NCBI GenBank assembly: GCA_039680605.1 | Contig: JBDKTA010000025.1 | Coordinates: forward strand, 124,001-188,000 | From: Planctomycetaceae bacterium | Lineage (GTDB): Bacteria > Planctomycetota > Phycisphaerae > SM23-33 | Direction: 5' to 3' | DNA length: 64,000 nucleotides | Shown here: positions 51,149 through 60,567 of the stretch, piece after piece | Numbering within the stretch: position 1 is the stretch's first letter | How the letters are laid out: every line of letters starts with the position of its first letter | The notes under the pieces: generated by a model | Database searches by the model: none | The model's input: only the letters and a program-made list of their open reading frames with translations | Told to the model about the DNA's origin: nothing | Position numbers and translations under genes: made by a program

Positions 51149-54100
51149 ATGAGCGACCAGCCCAATCTTGCGTCACTGGCGCAGGTTCTGGAAGACCTCC
51201 GCCAGATGCGGCAGAGGCTCTACGACCTGGAGCGACAGGTGCTGTCGATCCGCGCCCAGGCGATGGCCGCGCCCGAAGAGGCGGCTGCACAGTTCAAGCC
51301 CCCCGCTCCCGCTGCGCCGCTTCCGCCGCCGATCCTGCCTGCGGCGGTGCAGACCGCGCCCCAGCCGCCTCAGCCGCCCCAGGTGCCTGCGACCGCGGAT
51401 GTCTTTCCGCCCCTGCCGGCGCCCGCCGAGCCTGCGCCGGAAGCTCCCGTCCCGCCCGTGCTCGCGCCTGCGATCGCGCCGGCCAGCGATTTTCCGCCGC
51501 GTCCCCGCGTCACGCTCGAGCAGCGTATCGGCACGCGATGGATGCTCATGGTCGGAATCGCCGTGCTGCTGGTGGGCGGGTTCCTGTTCTATCGCTACGC
51601 CATCGAGCACAAATGGATCAACCCCCTCTCGCGGTGCATCATGGGCGTGATCTGGGGACTGGCCATGATCGTCCTGGCCGAATGGACACTGCGAAAGCAG
51701 ATGCGATACTTTGCCGCCGCCGTCTTTGGGGGCGGGATCGTCTGGCTTTATACAACGTTTTACGTGGCCTCGCCCAGCGGTCTGTTCGCAGAGTTTCGCC
51801 TGATCGGGACGGAGGCGGCCTTCGCGGCGATGTGCGGCGTAACGGCCCTGGGGATGGTCCTGTCCCTTCGAAGCAACATGGTGACGACTGCCTTGATCTC
51901 GCTGATCGGCGCCATCGTCACGCCGATCCTGCTCAGCACGGGCGTCGACCGGCAACTGGCGCTGATGACGTACCTGATCGTCATCAACGCCGGTTTCCTG
52001 GCGTTGGCGCTGTACAAGCGGTGGCCGTGGCTGGCGCCGATCGCGCTGGCCGGCACGGTTGCCCTGGTAACCGGTTGGACCGCGAAGTTCTACGACGGCG
52101 GGCAACTTGCCAGCCAGTCGGTCCTGGCGTGGGTGCTGGCGGCTGAGTTCGCGGCGTTCCTGGTGGTCGCGGCCTTGCGCGACCGGGCGGATTCGTCGCT
52201 CCTGAACGTCCTGCTGCCGCTGGTCTGCGCGATCATGCTGGTCAATCTCTGGGCGCTGTGCGGCCAGGCGGCGTCGGTACACTGGTTCGCCATCGGGACG
52301 CTGGCGGTGCTGGGCGGGGCAATGGCGTGGGCGCGGTGGCGCGAAGTGCCGGAACTTGCCCCGACGGCGGTGATTATTCTGGGCATCTCATATTGGCTGT
52401 GGGCGATGTGGCACCCTCAAGCCGGCATCGCGAGCCTGTGCGTCTATGGATGGCTGATCGTGCTGGCGGCGCTGGCAGAGTCGCTGCTGCAGCGCGAGGG
52501 CGTCTCGCCGACAGTGATAATGGCCTCCGGGACCATCACCGTCCTGGGGTGGCTGATGCTCGCCGGCCAAAGCAGCGATCTTGGCCCGAGCCTGCTGGCA
52601 ATGCAGTTGCTCGCCCTCGACGCGGTGATGCTGACGCTCTGCCGCGCGCGGCGATGGCATGGCGCCACGCTGGCCCCGCTGGGCTGGACCGTCGTGGCCG
52701 TCACGGCGGGCGCAGCGATGCTGCACTGGCCGATGTGGCACACCATTACCTGGATGTGGGTCTTCATGGGCCTGTTCGTTCTGGAGAGCGTGCTCGAACG
52801 CTCCAGCGTGCGAGGCCTCGTCAACCCGGCGAAGTTCGCCGTCGCCGGCGCGGCGATGGCCGCGGGACTGGTGGCTCTGGACTCGGGGCTGACCGACGCA
52901 ATATTCCTTGGCCATGTGCTGGCTTTGGCCGTGGTAGTGATGGCCCTGTGCTGGGTGCTGAAGATGCATGCCTTGCGCCTGGGAGTGCTGGGCTGGACGG
53001 CCGCAGCGATGGGCCTGTACTGGTTGGACCAACATGTCGGTGTTGCCCCACCCGTTGAAACGACGGCGAGTCTCAACGTGCTCTGGTCGACGTTCATCTG
53101 GATCCTCTTTGCGATGTTCATCGCCGACGTGCTGCTGAGGGCGGCCCTGAAGCGTTGCGGCGACGAGGCCATTGAGTGCCTGCAGTCGCTGGCGGCGATG
53201 GCACTGATGTTCACCTTCACGTACCTGCTGATCGAGGGTCAGTACCACGCTTGGATGGGCCTGTACGCCGCCGGCCTGACGGCGTTCTGCGCAGCCCTGA
53301 CGATAATGCTGCGCCGGCTCTGGAACAGCGCCCTGATGGGCCAGGTCTTCCTGGCGCAGGCGCTGGTGCTGGCGGCGCTGGCGATTCCCATCCAGTTCGA
53401 CGGCTCGCTGGTGACGGTCGGCTGGGCGGCCGAGGCCCTGGTCGCGATGGTCCTGGCCAGCCGCCTGAGAGTGTCCATGATCATGCTGATGTCGCTGGCG
53501 GTGCTGGCGCTGGCCGTGATCCACTATGCGGCGCTGGACTTCGTCGGCGATGGCGACCTCAACACAGTCCTGTTCAGCGTGACCACGACGCCCCTTTCGC
53601 TACGGCTGTTGCTGGGGGTGGGCCTGGCGGGGGTTATCTTCGGCTGCTCCGCCCTGTTGGGGCGCGAGGTGCGCCCCGGCGACAGCGGCAGCGCAGCGGC
53701 GCTGGCATTGACGCTTGCGGTTACAGGCGTAATTCTCTTCGACATCGTGACGGCCTTGACGATCCCGGTGCTCTCGGCCACCTGCTGGTGGCTCGCCCTG
53801 GCAGCGGCTTTGACGGCGCTGGCGGTCTGGAAGAATTACCAGCGACTGGCTGTGATCGGGGCGCTGGCACTGGCCGCTGTCGCCGCGAAATGGGCCTGCT
53901 GCGATACTCTCGCTCGACGCCTGAGCGAAGGGGCCGATGTGGGCGGCATGTTCCTGCTCAATACGCAGTTGCTGCTGGGCCTGGCAACCGCGGCCGCCGT
54001 CGCGCTGCTGTGGCACATCCGCAGGCGAGACTGGTCGTGGCTGGGCGCTGTGGTGACGGCCGCAAACCTGCTGGGGGCCTTGCTGGTGGCGTGGGCGGGC

Positions 54101-54430
54101 TGCTTCGAGGTGGACCGCTGGCTCGCGGCCGGCGGCGGCACAGAGTTCCTCTGGTCACAGGAGATCATGGGCTGGTCGCTGTGGCTGGCGGCGTGGTCGA
54201 CGATGCTGATCGTGCTGGGCTTTGCCTTCAAGCGGGCCGAGGTGCGCTATCTCGCGCTGGGAATGCTGCTGCTGGCGGTGGTCACGATCCTGGTCCGCAT
54301 CCTCAAAGACGCCGACACGATCTGGCAGATCCTGAGCTTCATGGGCATGGGCATCCTGCTGGTAGCCGGAGCGTGGATCTACTCGATCAAGTTCCGCCAC
54401 GCACAGCTACAGGAAGCGGAGAGAAATTAG
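51149..54430 (+). CDS. DUF2339 giant polytopic membrane protein
   Basis: A 1093-residue protein. The N-terminus is a coiled coil (ASLAQVLEDLRQMRQRLYDL) and a Pro/Ala linker (to about residue 115). Then follow about 25 or more membrane segments, starting with the DUF2339 hallmark RIGTRWMLMVGIAVLLVGGF (about 127-146) and YAIEHKWINPLSRC. There is no catalytic signature and the function of DUF2339 proteins is unknown to me; size and topology suggest an envelope transporter or sensor. It has a good promoter (51077-51104) and AAAGGA 6 nt before the ATG. It is the largest gene of the window and is monocistronic. Confidence 0.9.
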   Translation: MSDQPNLASLAQVLEDLRQMRQRLYDLERQVLSIRAQAMAAPEEAAAQFKPPAPAAPLPPPILPAAVQTAPQPPQPPQVPATADVFPPLPAPAEPAPEAPVPPVLAPAIAPASDFPPRPRVTLEQRIGTRWMLMVGIAVLLVGGFLFYRYAIEHKWINPLSRCIMGVIWGLAMIVLAEWTLRKQMRYFAAAVFGGGIVWLYTTFYVASPSGLFAEFRLIGTEAAFAAMCGVTALGMVLSLRSNMVTTALISLIGAIVTPILLSTGVDRQLALMTYLIVINAGFLALALYKRWPWLAPIALAGTVALVTGWTAKFYDGGQLASQSVLAWVLAAEFAAFLVVAALRDRADSSLLNVLLPLVCAIMLVNLWALCGQAASVHWFAIGTLAVLGGAMAWARWREVPELAPTAVIILGISYWLWAMWHPQAGIASLCVYGWLIVLAALAESLLQREGVSPTVIMASGTITVLGWLMLAGQSSDLGPSLLAMQLLALDAVMLTLCRARRWHGATLAPLGWTVVAVTAGAAMLHWPMWHTITWMWVFMGLFVLESVLERSSVRGLVNPAKFAVAGAAMAAGLVALDSGLTDAIFLGHVLALAVVVMALCWVLKMHALRLGVLGWTAAAMGLYWLDQHVGVAPPVETTASLNVLWSTFIWILFAMFIADVLLRAALKRCGDEAIECLQSLAAMALMFTFTYLLIEGQYHAWMGLYAAGLTAFCAALTIMLRRLWNSALMGQVFLAQALVLAALAIPIQFDGSLVTVGWAAEALVAMVLASRLRVSMIMLMSLAVLALAVIHYAALDFVGDGDLNTVLFSVTTTPLSLRLLLGVGLAGVIFGCSALLGREVRPGDSGSAAALALTLAVTGVILFDIVTALTIPVLSATCWWLALAAALTALAVWKNYQRLAVIGALALAAVAAKWACCDTLARRLSEGADVGGMFLLNTQLLLGLATAAAVALLWHIRRRDWSWLGAVVTAANLLGALLVAWAGCFEVDRWLAAGGGTEFLWSQEIMGWSLWLAAWSTMLIVLGFAFKRAEVRYLALGMLLLAVVTILVRILKDADTIWQILSFMGMGILLVAGAWIYSIKFRHAQLQEAERN

Positions 54431-55012
54431 CCGCTGAGGTCGCCGAGGACGCTGAGGAAGAAGTGTAAGGGAATTGAGGAAGAGATTGCATGCCAATCTC
54501 CGCGTCCCGCGGGCCGGAGGCCTACGACACGCGCAGCGGGTCGCCATGTACCGCCAATCCTTGTCGCCCGCGAAAGCGGTACGGGCTACGCCACAATTCC
54601 ACTTCCTTGCTCTTTGTTGTACTTTTCACAGCGGTTTCGCGGGAACCTGCCCCATCCGCTCTCTCGCACCCAGAATATGCGACACAGAGACGCAGAGAAA
54701 ACACAGAAAAGCAACAGTATTAAGGAAGTCTTAAGAAGCCTTTCCCGTCATTGTTTTCTCTGCGTCTCTGTGTCGCAAGGTCTTTGTCACCCGAAAGCGG
54801 TACTGGCTATACCACAATTCCATTTCCTTGCACTTTGTTGTACTTTTCACAGCACTTTCGCGGGAAGTGCAATCCGCCCTCCCTCATAGCGGCAGGAAAT
54901 CAGCGGTCCCATAATCACAAACCATTATGATTACATAACTTATGGAAGTGACGGCGGCCGCAGTGTCATAACTGCAATGGTGTAAGCGTATTATGCACTT
55001 TTTACCCCTTGA
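54431..55012. repeat. gene-free region: direct repeats flanking a perfect inverted repeat
   Basis: An 88-nt direct repeat (about 54560-54648 and 54783-54869, near 85% identical, sharing ccacaattcca and gttgtacttttcacagc) flanks an inverted repeat whose 24-bp arms are perfect (54679-54702 and 54753-54776). A gccgctgaggtcgccgagg arm is at 54431. From 54890 to 55012 the DNA turns AT-rich (catatgatt-type words) with stops in all frames near the transposase remnant. No gene is credible in the stretch. Confidence 0.85.
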
Positions 55013-55303
55013 GGCAATCTTCGAATCCTGCCCATCCGGGACCTCGCCAGCCGCATGAACCTGGAGGCCCTGCCATGCGTGACAGCGGATGCAGCCACGG
55101 CCGCAGCCGTGGTCGAACAGCTCTTGCGCCTCTACGACCCTCCGCTGGTCTTTAAGTCCGACAACGGCAGCGCCTTCATCGTCGAGTCGTTCAAGCAGTT
55201 GTTGGAATCCTGGAATGTAGTTCACCTCTTGTCGCCGCCGTGCCTGCCCCGATATAATGGCGCCGCTGAGGCTGGGGTTGGATGCCTGAAGATCCACACA
55301 TGA
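55013..55303 (+). pseudogene. IS481/IS3-type transposase remnant (integrase core fragment)
   Basis: An open segment of 96 residues containing the middle of an rve/DDE integrase core: RILPIRDLASRMNL, KSDNGSAFIVESFKQLL (second catalytic Asp) and SPPCLPRYNGAAEAGVGCLK (catalytic Glu region). A TGA (55010-55012) precedes it and the first catalytic Asp strand is absent; the frame stops soon after KIHT. No terminal inverted repeats or N-terminal helix-turn-helix are seen. It is a degraded insertion-sequence fragment marking past insertion, next to an AT-richer gene. Confidence 0.85.
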
Positions 55304-55673
55304 GGCCGCTGCGCATGGCAGAAGCGGGCAATAGACTATGGAGTGCGGCAGCCGTAGCTGCCGCTTTGGAAGTTTCTCAAACCCCGCAGCCCCAACTCCC
55401 CCAGTGCCCGCCCTGCAGCAGAGAGACTGTCCCTGTCCGACGTAGCCTTGGCGAAGTCGGATGGTACGGAGGAGGCGAATTACTCCACCAATGAAATCCC
55501 CTTTACGTCGCAAACTTACATAGAGGCCACACATTCAAGAGACAGAACCTTCTGGGAGTCGTTCGCTCGTATTCTGAATTAGCAGTCTTTCCTCCGGCAC
55601 AACGTATCACTGACACAGACTTGCTAGAGAGTAGATGCTTTGCCAATTATCTTCTGGGATAGGAGACCAAGAG
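55304..55673. other. gene-free region after the transposase remnant
   Basis: Short hairpins (gcggcagccgtagctgccgc, 55347-55366) and the word gacgtagccttggcgaagtc (55439-55458) are visible, then AT-rich unique sequence. No ORF with a start and ribosome site is supported until 55674. Nothing further is recognised. Confidence 0.6.
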
Positions 55674-56165
55674 TTGAAGATACAACATCTGGCATATGTC
55701 GCACTGTGTCTTGTTCTTGCGACAGCACTCTACCTATATGTTAGATATATCCGGGATCCGATGACTGAGGATGTGACGAATAATGTCCAAGGAGGCGTGA
55801 CGCAAGAGTATATACTGACGCGTGGTGTTTTCATCATCAAAAGGAATTCGGATATTCGTCTTTTAGTGGGCGTTGGAGATGAAGATACTCCAAAGACCGT
55901 AGAAGAGTACCTTGCACATCCGGGCAAGTTTCCTTTGGTTGCAGAGATTCTCCCGGTTGGCACACGAATTAGATTTGTACGCCTTGTACGAACGCGGGTG
56001 CGCTGGGGCGGAGAGATCTACCAGCTATCAATCAAGATTTGTTCCGGTTCACGTGCAGGAGATACGCTGGAGGCAGCCGGTGCTTCCCAGTTTCTTCTTC
56101 CTTATGTGAATAGCAGAACTGGCAAACTGGAGTGGGTACCTTCTACGAGCATAGTAGTACGATAA
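55674..56165 (+). CDS. AT-richer hypothetical membrane-anchored protein
   Basis: The product is 163 residues: one membrane segment (about 6-24, AYVALCLVLATALYLYVRYI) and a beta-rich outer domain (IRLLVGVGDEDTPKTVEEYL; IRFVRLVRTRVRWGGEIYQL). TTG 55674 is chosen because GGAGA is 8 nt upstream and gives a standard anchor; ATG 55635 (176 residues) is the alternative. Codons such as ATA, AGA and TTA are frequent and the DNA is clearly AT-richer than its neighbours, which with the adjacent transposase remnant suggests recent transfer. No family is recognised. Confidence 0.6.
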   Translation: MKIQHLAYVALCLVLATALYLYVRYIRDPMTEDVTNNVQGGVTQEYILTRGVFIIKRNSDIRLLVGVGDEDTPKTVEEYLAHPGKFPLVAEILPVGTRIRFVRLVRTRVRWGGEIYQLSIKICSGSRAGDTLEAAGASQFLLPYVNSRTGKLEWVPSTSIVVR

Positions 56166-56447
56166 CAAGGAGAACACGCGTGGCCAAGCGGGTCTTCTTC
56201 CGGCAGGGATAGGAACATAGGGCCCAGGAACAGCCAACCGCCTCGCAGAGGCGGCAGGTTGTCGGCTTTGGCAGGGCTTTAGAAACCTTCCGCCTCTGCG
56301 AGGCGGGGAAATATGATGCGATTCTTCCGGAGGCTCACGCCTCCGGCTAAATTCTGGAGCCTCTTCGAGGCTCAAATATTTTGCCTCAGTGATCTCTGTG
56401 CCTCTGTGGTCAGTTTTCACTGATCACTAAAAGCTGAGAGCTGAGAG
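56166..56447. repeat. ccgcctcgcagaggcgg hairpins and a lone cacagag arm
   Basis: ccgcctcgcagaggcggcag (56239-56258) and a reversed copy ccgcctctgcgaggcgg (56289-56305) flank a ggcagggctttaga segment. Then come ggaggctcacgcctcc (56329-56344) and ggagcctcttcgaggctc. The end has one arm of the cacagag family (ctctgtgcctctgtggtcag, 56395-56414). No gene is present. Confidence 0.75.
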
Positions 56448-57395
56448 CTACTCCTTCTTCGCCGTGCCCAGGGCCTTGGCGATGGCTTTGAGCGGGACCA
56501 TGCACGGGTCGGCGATGAGGCCGGTTTCTTTGCTGAAGGCCACGTCCCAGGTCACCACGCCGCCCTTATCGACGATGCTCTTGGTGAGTTGGGCGGCCGC
56601 CTCGGGAGAGAACCGCGAGGCCTCGCGCTGCTTGCACGCCCCGCCCCAGTTGTGGGCCATGTGCGTCAGGATGTGCCACTGGGCCCCGCTGACCCACCGC
56701 CCGCCGCACATGCCGACAGACGGAACATGCTGATTGCCTGCCGTGAAGTCGTCGTACGGCGTGTTGCGGCGCGGGCCGTGACCGGGGCTGAAGCCGATGA
56801 TCGCGTCGGGGTTGCCGCTGCGGGCGGCCGCGGCGATCAGCTTCTGCGCCTCGGCGATGCCGGTATTGTTGTCGAACCACCACCCGCTGACGCGCGTCCC
56901 GTAACGCTTGGAAAGTTCCTCGACCGTGGCGGCGGCCCCCTTGTAGCTCTCGGGCGGATTGATGCCCATGCCCGTGGGATAATACAGCATCAGCCGAACC
57001 CCGTGCTTGGGCAGCTCGTCGCCGAGGTCCATGATCAGGTCGCGCGTGGGGTACTTGCCGTCGCGGAAGGCCTTGGTCGGGGCCAGTTGCAGCCCCATGT
57101 GCCGCGTGGTGATCTGGAACCACCCGGCGCCGAGCCCTTCAAGCTGGTTGGCCAGGCCTTTGACGTCGAAGTCGTTGACGGCCTTGTCCCACTTCTCTTC
57201 CGAGCCGAACTTTCCGAACAGCGCCTGGGAATAGTGGAACATGACGCCGAACTTGCCCTTGTGCATCCAGTCGGTCTTGTGGGGCTTGGCTTCCTCCGCC
57301 GGCGCGGCCGGGGCAACGCCACACGTGGCGGCGATCAGCAAGGCGCAAACGACAGCGGTCGAACATAGCATCAGGATCAGTTGTGTCTTTTTCAT
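56448..57395 (-). CDS. secreted GH29-like protein, catalytic domain only
   Basis: A 315-residue exported paralogue of the GH29-like domain in the genes at 48018 and 57492. Signal peptide LMLCSTAVVCALLIAATCG. Barrel motifs: KTDWMHKGKFGVMFHYS, GWFQITTRHMGLQLAP, LMLYYPTGMGINPP and VSGWWFDNNTG, with the putative nucleophile Asp, and ITTRHMG at the His-rich substrate strand. It ends after the barrel (GVVTWDVAFSKETGLIADPC) without the DNRLRE-like tail of its relatives. It is the downstream gene of a pair with the 785-residue paralogue (96 bp apart), probably cotranscribed. Fucosidase activity is inferred from the fold only. Confidence 0.8.
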   Translation of the reverse strand: MKKTQLILMLCSTAVVCALLIAATCGVAPAAPAEEAKPHKTDWMHKGKFGVMFHYSQALFGKFGSEEKWDKAVNDFDVKGLANQLEGLGAGWFQITTRHMGLQLAPTKAFRDGKYPTRDLIMDLGDELPKHGVRLMLYYPTGMGINPPESYKGAAATVEELSKRYGTRVSGWWFDNNTGIAEAQKLIAAAARSGNPDAIIGFSPGHGPRRNTPYDDFTAGNQHVPSVGMCGGRWVSGAQWHILTHMAHNWGGACKQREASRFSPEAAAQLTKSIVDKGGVVTWDVAFSKETGLIADPCMVPLKAIAKALGTAKKE

Positions 57396-57491
57396 GGGCA
57401 GTTTCCTTGCATAGGACGAACAACATAGGACCTATGGGACGGATGGGACCTATGTTGTCCGCACTTCGAACTTCGAACTCCGAACTTCGAA
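57396..57491. repeat. acatagg/cctatgt palindrome and cttcgaa words
   Basis: aacataggacctatggg (57422-57438) pairs with gggacctatgttgtcc (57447-57462), and a run of cttcgaacttcgaactccg follows (57465-57492). It separates two GH29-like genes and overlaps the presumed promoter or leader of the 315-residue gene. Confidence 0.65.
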
Positions 57492-59849
57492 CTATTTCTT
57501 CTGGTAAATCACCAGTCGCGGTCCGTTGGGATGGTCTTTGGCCTCATAGGGTTCGCTGTCGAAGGCGTGCCAGGTCATCGAGAACCGTTGCCAGGCGGCG
57601 CCCAGATCGGCGGTGGACATTCGGAATCCGCCGTTGGTGGCCCCGCCGAGCCAGGCCTTGACGATCTCCGTCACGTCCACTTCCAGCATGCCCTCCTTGA
57701 CCAGGTACTGCATCTGCTGGCCTTCGCGGGCGTAGTTGGCCAGATACCAGCGATAGTCGCGGTCGGGGATCTCGTTGAGAAAGCGGGTGATGCTCAGTTG
57801 GTTTCGCTCGCTGGTGGGGTTGCCGACGGCTTGGCCCTTGAAGTACAGGTACAGCCGAGCCTGAAGGAGCGGTTTGCTCTTGTCAACCTTGGACAGGTCG
57901 AACAGCAGTTGCGAGCGGACGAAGTGCATGTGCGTCTGCCCGCAGCCGATGAGGACGCCCAGGCTGTCCTGGCGCTCGGGGAACCAGTCCATCTTGGCAC
58001 TGATGGCCCGCGCTCGGGTGTGTACCAGTGTGGTGGCGGCCGCATTCTCCGGCGGCGGTCCCAGCACCGGGTTGTTGGGCAGTTTGTCCTCGACGAGCTT
58101 GACCTCGCGTTTGGCCTCGGTGGCGTTCTTGCCCGCCGCGGCCAGGCAGGGAATGTCGCCCTCGCCAATCAGCCCTTTGGGCGTGAGATAGGTGCGCCAA
58201 CTGATCACGCCGCCGGGGATCACGATCTTGCTGGTGATCTCGGCCACCTTGTAGGGCTCATAGCCGCCGGCTTTCCACTTGTCGCTGCGGCGGTAGCCCA
58301 GGAATGCCAGCGTATGCCATTGCAGCCCCTGGACGATGCGCGACTCGCACTCGAGTCCGCCGGCGTTCATCTCCTGGCCGTTGGTAAAGTCTTCGATGGG
58401 CGACTTTCGCGAGTGCGGCGTGCCGCCCGACAGCGTCAGCAGTGCGTCGGGGTTGCCCGACCGCGCCGCGGCCGCCAGCGACTTGGCCAGCTCCTCCGTC
58501 ACGTCCTGGTTCTCGATCCACCAGGCGGCAACCTTCTTGCCGTAGCGCTTGGAGGCTTCGGCGATGGTCTTGACGTCCGCCTCGTTTCCACAGGGCATCT
58601 GCAGGATCAGATAGATCTTATTGGCCGCCAGTTCGTCGGCCAGTTCGGCGACCACGTCGCGCGAGGGGAAGGGCTTGCCGTTGCGCATCTCGGGCGCCAG
58701 GGGCAGGGCGCCGGGGCGGCGACCGGCAAAAATGACGTACCCGGCCTTGAGGTCCACCAGTTGCTTGACGAGCCCCTTGACGTCGAAGTCCTTGACGGCC
58801 GCTTCCCAGGCGGCGGCGTCATTGGCGGCTTTGTCGGTGTTGTACAGCGCCGAGACGCCCCAGCGGGCGTTGAAGAGCCACTCGGTTTTCGCCGCAGCCG
58901 CCGCGGCGGCGCCGCCGGCGGTGATGCCCTTGGCCGCCGGCGTGTCGCGTTTGCATCCCCGGGCCGCTTCGCCGATGGCCTTGAGGCACGCCAGCACGTC
59001 CTCTCGGATGAGACCGTTCATCTCCCACGAACAGTCCCAGGTAATCACGCCGCCGCCGTTGACGTGCTGGACGGTGATCGAGGCGGCCTTAGCCGGCGAC
59101 ATGCCCTGGCGCGGAGCGCCGTGGTCCTTGTCGTTGCCGCCCCAGTTCTTGCCGATCAGCGTCAGCGTGTGCCACTGCAACCCCTGGATGAACCGCTCGG
59201 TGCAGCTCACGGTGCCGGCCGAGGCGTTGTTGCCTGCGGTGTAGTCCTCGAATGGGCTGTTGCGCTGGTTGCCCTTGGGCGGGCTGAAGGCGATCAGGGC
59301 GTCGGGGTTTCCGCTGCGGGCGGCCTCGGCCAGGGCCTTCTGGCGGGTCTCGTCGCCGCAGTTGTTGTCGAGCCACCATCCGCTGACCTTCTTGCCGTAC
59401 CGCTTGGACAGCTCGGCGATGATCTCGATGTTCTTGGCCACGCCGTCGGCATCGCCCATGAACGTGGGGTAGTACAGCATCAGGCGCATGCCGTTCTTGG
59501 TCAACTCGTCCGACAGCTCGGGCACCAGGTCGCGAGTGGGGAACTTGCCGTCGTCGAGCAGTTTGTGCGGGCACAGACCGTTGCCGTAATGGGCGGCCGT
59601 GATCAGCAGATAGCCCGCCCCGACGTCCTTGAGCTGCTTGACGAGGCCCTTGACGTCGAAACCGTTGACGCACTTGTTCCAGTCTTCCTTGGTCTGGAGC
59701 TTTCCGGAGCGCTGGCCTGAGGAAAAGTGATACATCACGCCCCAGCGGGCATTGTAAAGCCAGTCGGTTTTGTGAGCAGGGGCTTCCTGGGCCAGCACGG
59801 GCGAGGCGGCAAAGGCCGCCACGATGGCAACAGCAGTCAGACGGAGCAT
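57492..59849 (-). CDS. secreted GH29-like protein with two barrel domains and DNRLRE/CBM96-like tail
   Basis: A 785-residue exported protein: signal peptide VAIVAAFAASPVLA, barrel 1 (about 25-300), barrel 2 (about 322-580), then a DNRLRE/CBM96-like module (about 610-785, LFDLSKVDKSKPLLQARLYL; VDVTEIVKAWLGGA). Barrel 1 has AHKTDWLYNARWGVMYHF, ITAAHYG and VSGWWLDNNC with the putative nucleophile Asp. In barrel 2 (KTEWLFNARWGVSALY) the equivalent strand reads VAAWWIENQD, with Glu in place of Asp, and the His motif is missing (IFAGRRP), so barrel 2 is probably not active as a fucosidase. The gene looks like a tandem domain duplication with one copy degenerate. Confidence 0.82.
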   Translation of the reverse strand: MLRLTAVAIVAAFAASPVLAQEAPAHKTDWLYNARWGVMYHFSSGQRSGKLQTKEDWNKCVNGFDVKGLVKQLKDVGAGYLLITAAHYGNGLCPHKLLDDGKFPTRDLVPELSDELTKNGMRLMLYYPTFMGDADGVAKNIEIIAELSKRYGKKVSGWWLDNNCGDETRQKALAEAARSGNPDALIAFSPPKGNQRNSPFEDYTAGNNASAGTVSCTERFIQGLQWHTLTLIGKNWGGNDKDHGAPRQGMSPAKAASITVQHVNGGGVITWDCSWEMNGLIREDVLACLKAIGEAARGCKRDTPAAKGITAGGAAAAAAAKTEWLFNARWGVSALYNTDKAANDAAAWEAAVKDFDVKGLVKQLVDLKAGYVIFAGRRPGALPLAPEMRNGKPFPSRDVVAELADELAANKIYLILQMPCGNEADVKTIAEASKRYGKKVAAWWIENQDVTEELAKSLAAAARSGNPDALLTLSGGTPHSRKSPIEDFTNGQEMNAGGLECESRIVQGLQWHTLAFLGYRRSDKWKAGGYEPYKVAEITSKIVIPGGVISWRTYLTPKGLIGEGDIPCLAAAGKNATEAKREVKLVEDKLPNNPVLGPPPENAAATTLVHTRARAISAKMDWFPERQDSLGVLIGCGQTHMHFVRSQLLFDLSKVDKSKPLLQARLYLYFKGQAVGNPTSERNQLSITRFLNEIPDRDYRWYLANYAREGQQMQYLVKEGMLEVDVTEIVKAWLGGATNGGFRMSTADLGAAWQRFSMTWHAFDSEPYEAKDHPNGPRLVIYQKK

Positions 59850-60035
59850 GGAGATCCCTTTCGTTAGCCATGAGAACAGGCATGAAATGTAACCCCGCCC
59901 CAGGCCCCGAGGCGCGGCAACTTTGCCGATTCTTCTTTTTGTGCGCTGCTTTTATCGGGCGGCGTGGCTAACATGGCCCGGAACAGTCCACGATCCGGCG
60001 GCGTTCGCCGGCGACGTCTTTAAAGGAAGAATCCC

Positions 60036-60554
60036 ATGAGCATGCGATTGATGGTTGCGGCCGCGTGTGTTGCTTCTCTGCTGTCGACGGTAGCCCGCGG
60101 GCAGGACGACAAGAAGTTCCCCGGCATGTGGGCCACCGCCAAAGTCGGCACGATGGTCAAGTACAAGATGATGGGCGGGATGACCAGCACGCATGAGGTG
60201 ATCAAGGCCGACGAGGCGACCGTGACCATCCGCACGACGACGACCATGCCCAATGTTCCCGAGGGGACGATGCCGGCCCAGGAGCGCGTCGAACCGCGAT
60301 TCTACAAGACCGACCCGATGACGGCCGATAAGCCCGCCAACGTCAAGGTCACCAAGAAGGACAACCAGACCCTCGAGGTCGCCGGACAGAAGCTCAACTG
60401 CGAAGTGTACGAGACGGAAATGGCCATGGAAGGCAAGACGATCAAGAGCATCGCCTACATCTGCCGCGACGTGCCCGGCGGCATGGTCAAGACCGAATCC
60501 GACGCCATGGGCGAAATGCAGGTGATGATGGAGCTGGTGGAGTTCAAGAAATAG
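60036..60554 (+). CDS. exported hypothetical protein
   Basis: A 172-residue protein with a signal peptide (LMVAAACVASLLSTVARG) and a single beta-rich domain (WATAKVGTMVKYKMMGGMTS; NVKVTKKDNQTLEVAGQKLN; CRDVPGGMVKTESD) with many Met and Thr. Similar small exported proteins are frequent in planctomycetes, but I know of no function. AAAGGAAG lies 6-8 nt before ATG 60036. A clear Rho-independent terminator follows 77 nt after the stop, so it is monocistronic. Confidence 0.75.
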   Translation: MSMRLMVAAACVASLLSTVARGQDDKKFPGMWATAKVGTMVKYKMMGGMTSTHEVIKADEATVTIRTTTTMPNVPEGTMPAQERVEPRFYKTDPMTADKPANVKVTKKDNQTLEVAGQKLNCEVYETEMAMEGKTIKSIAYICRDVPGGMVKTESDAMGEMQVMMELVEFKK

Positions 60555-60567
60555 AGCCCGCCTTCGG

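Noticed and set aside
55013-55303. Complete insertion sequence
   Set aside because: The N-terminal DNA-binding part, the first catalytic Asp and the terminal inverted repeats are missing; only the middle of the integrase core remains.
57531-59720. 729-residue plus-strand frame opposite the two-barrel GH29-like gene
   Set aside because: A shadow of a coding gene with signal peptide and paralogues; its composition is typical of an antisense frame.
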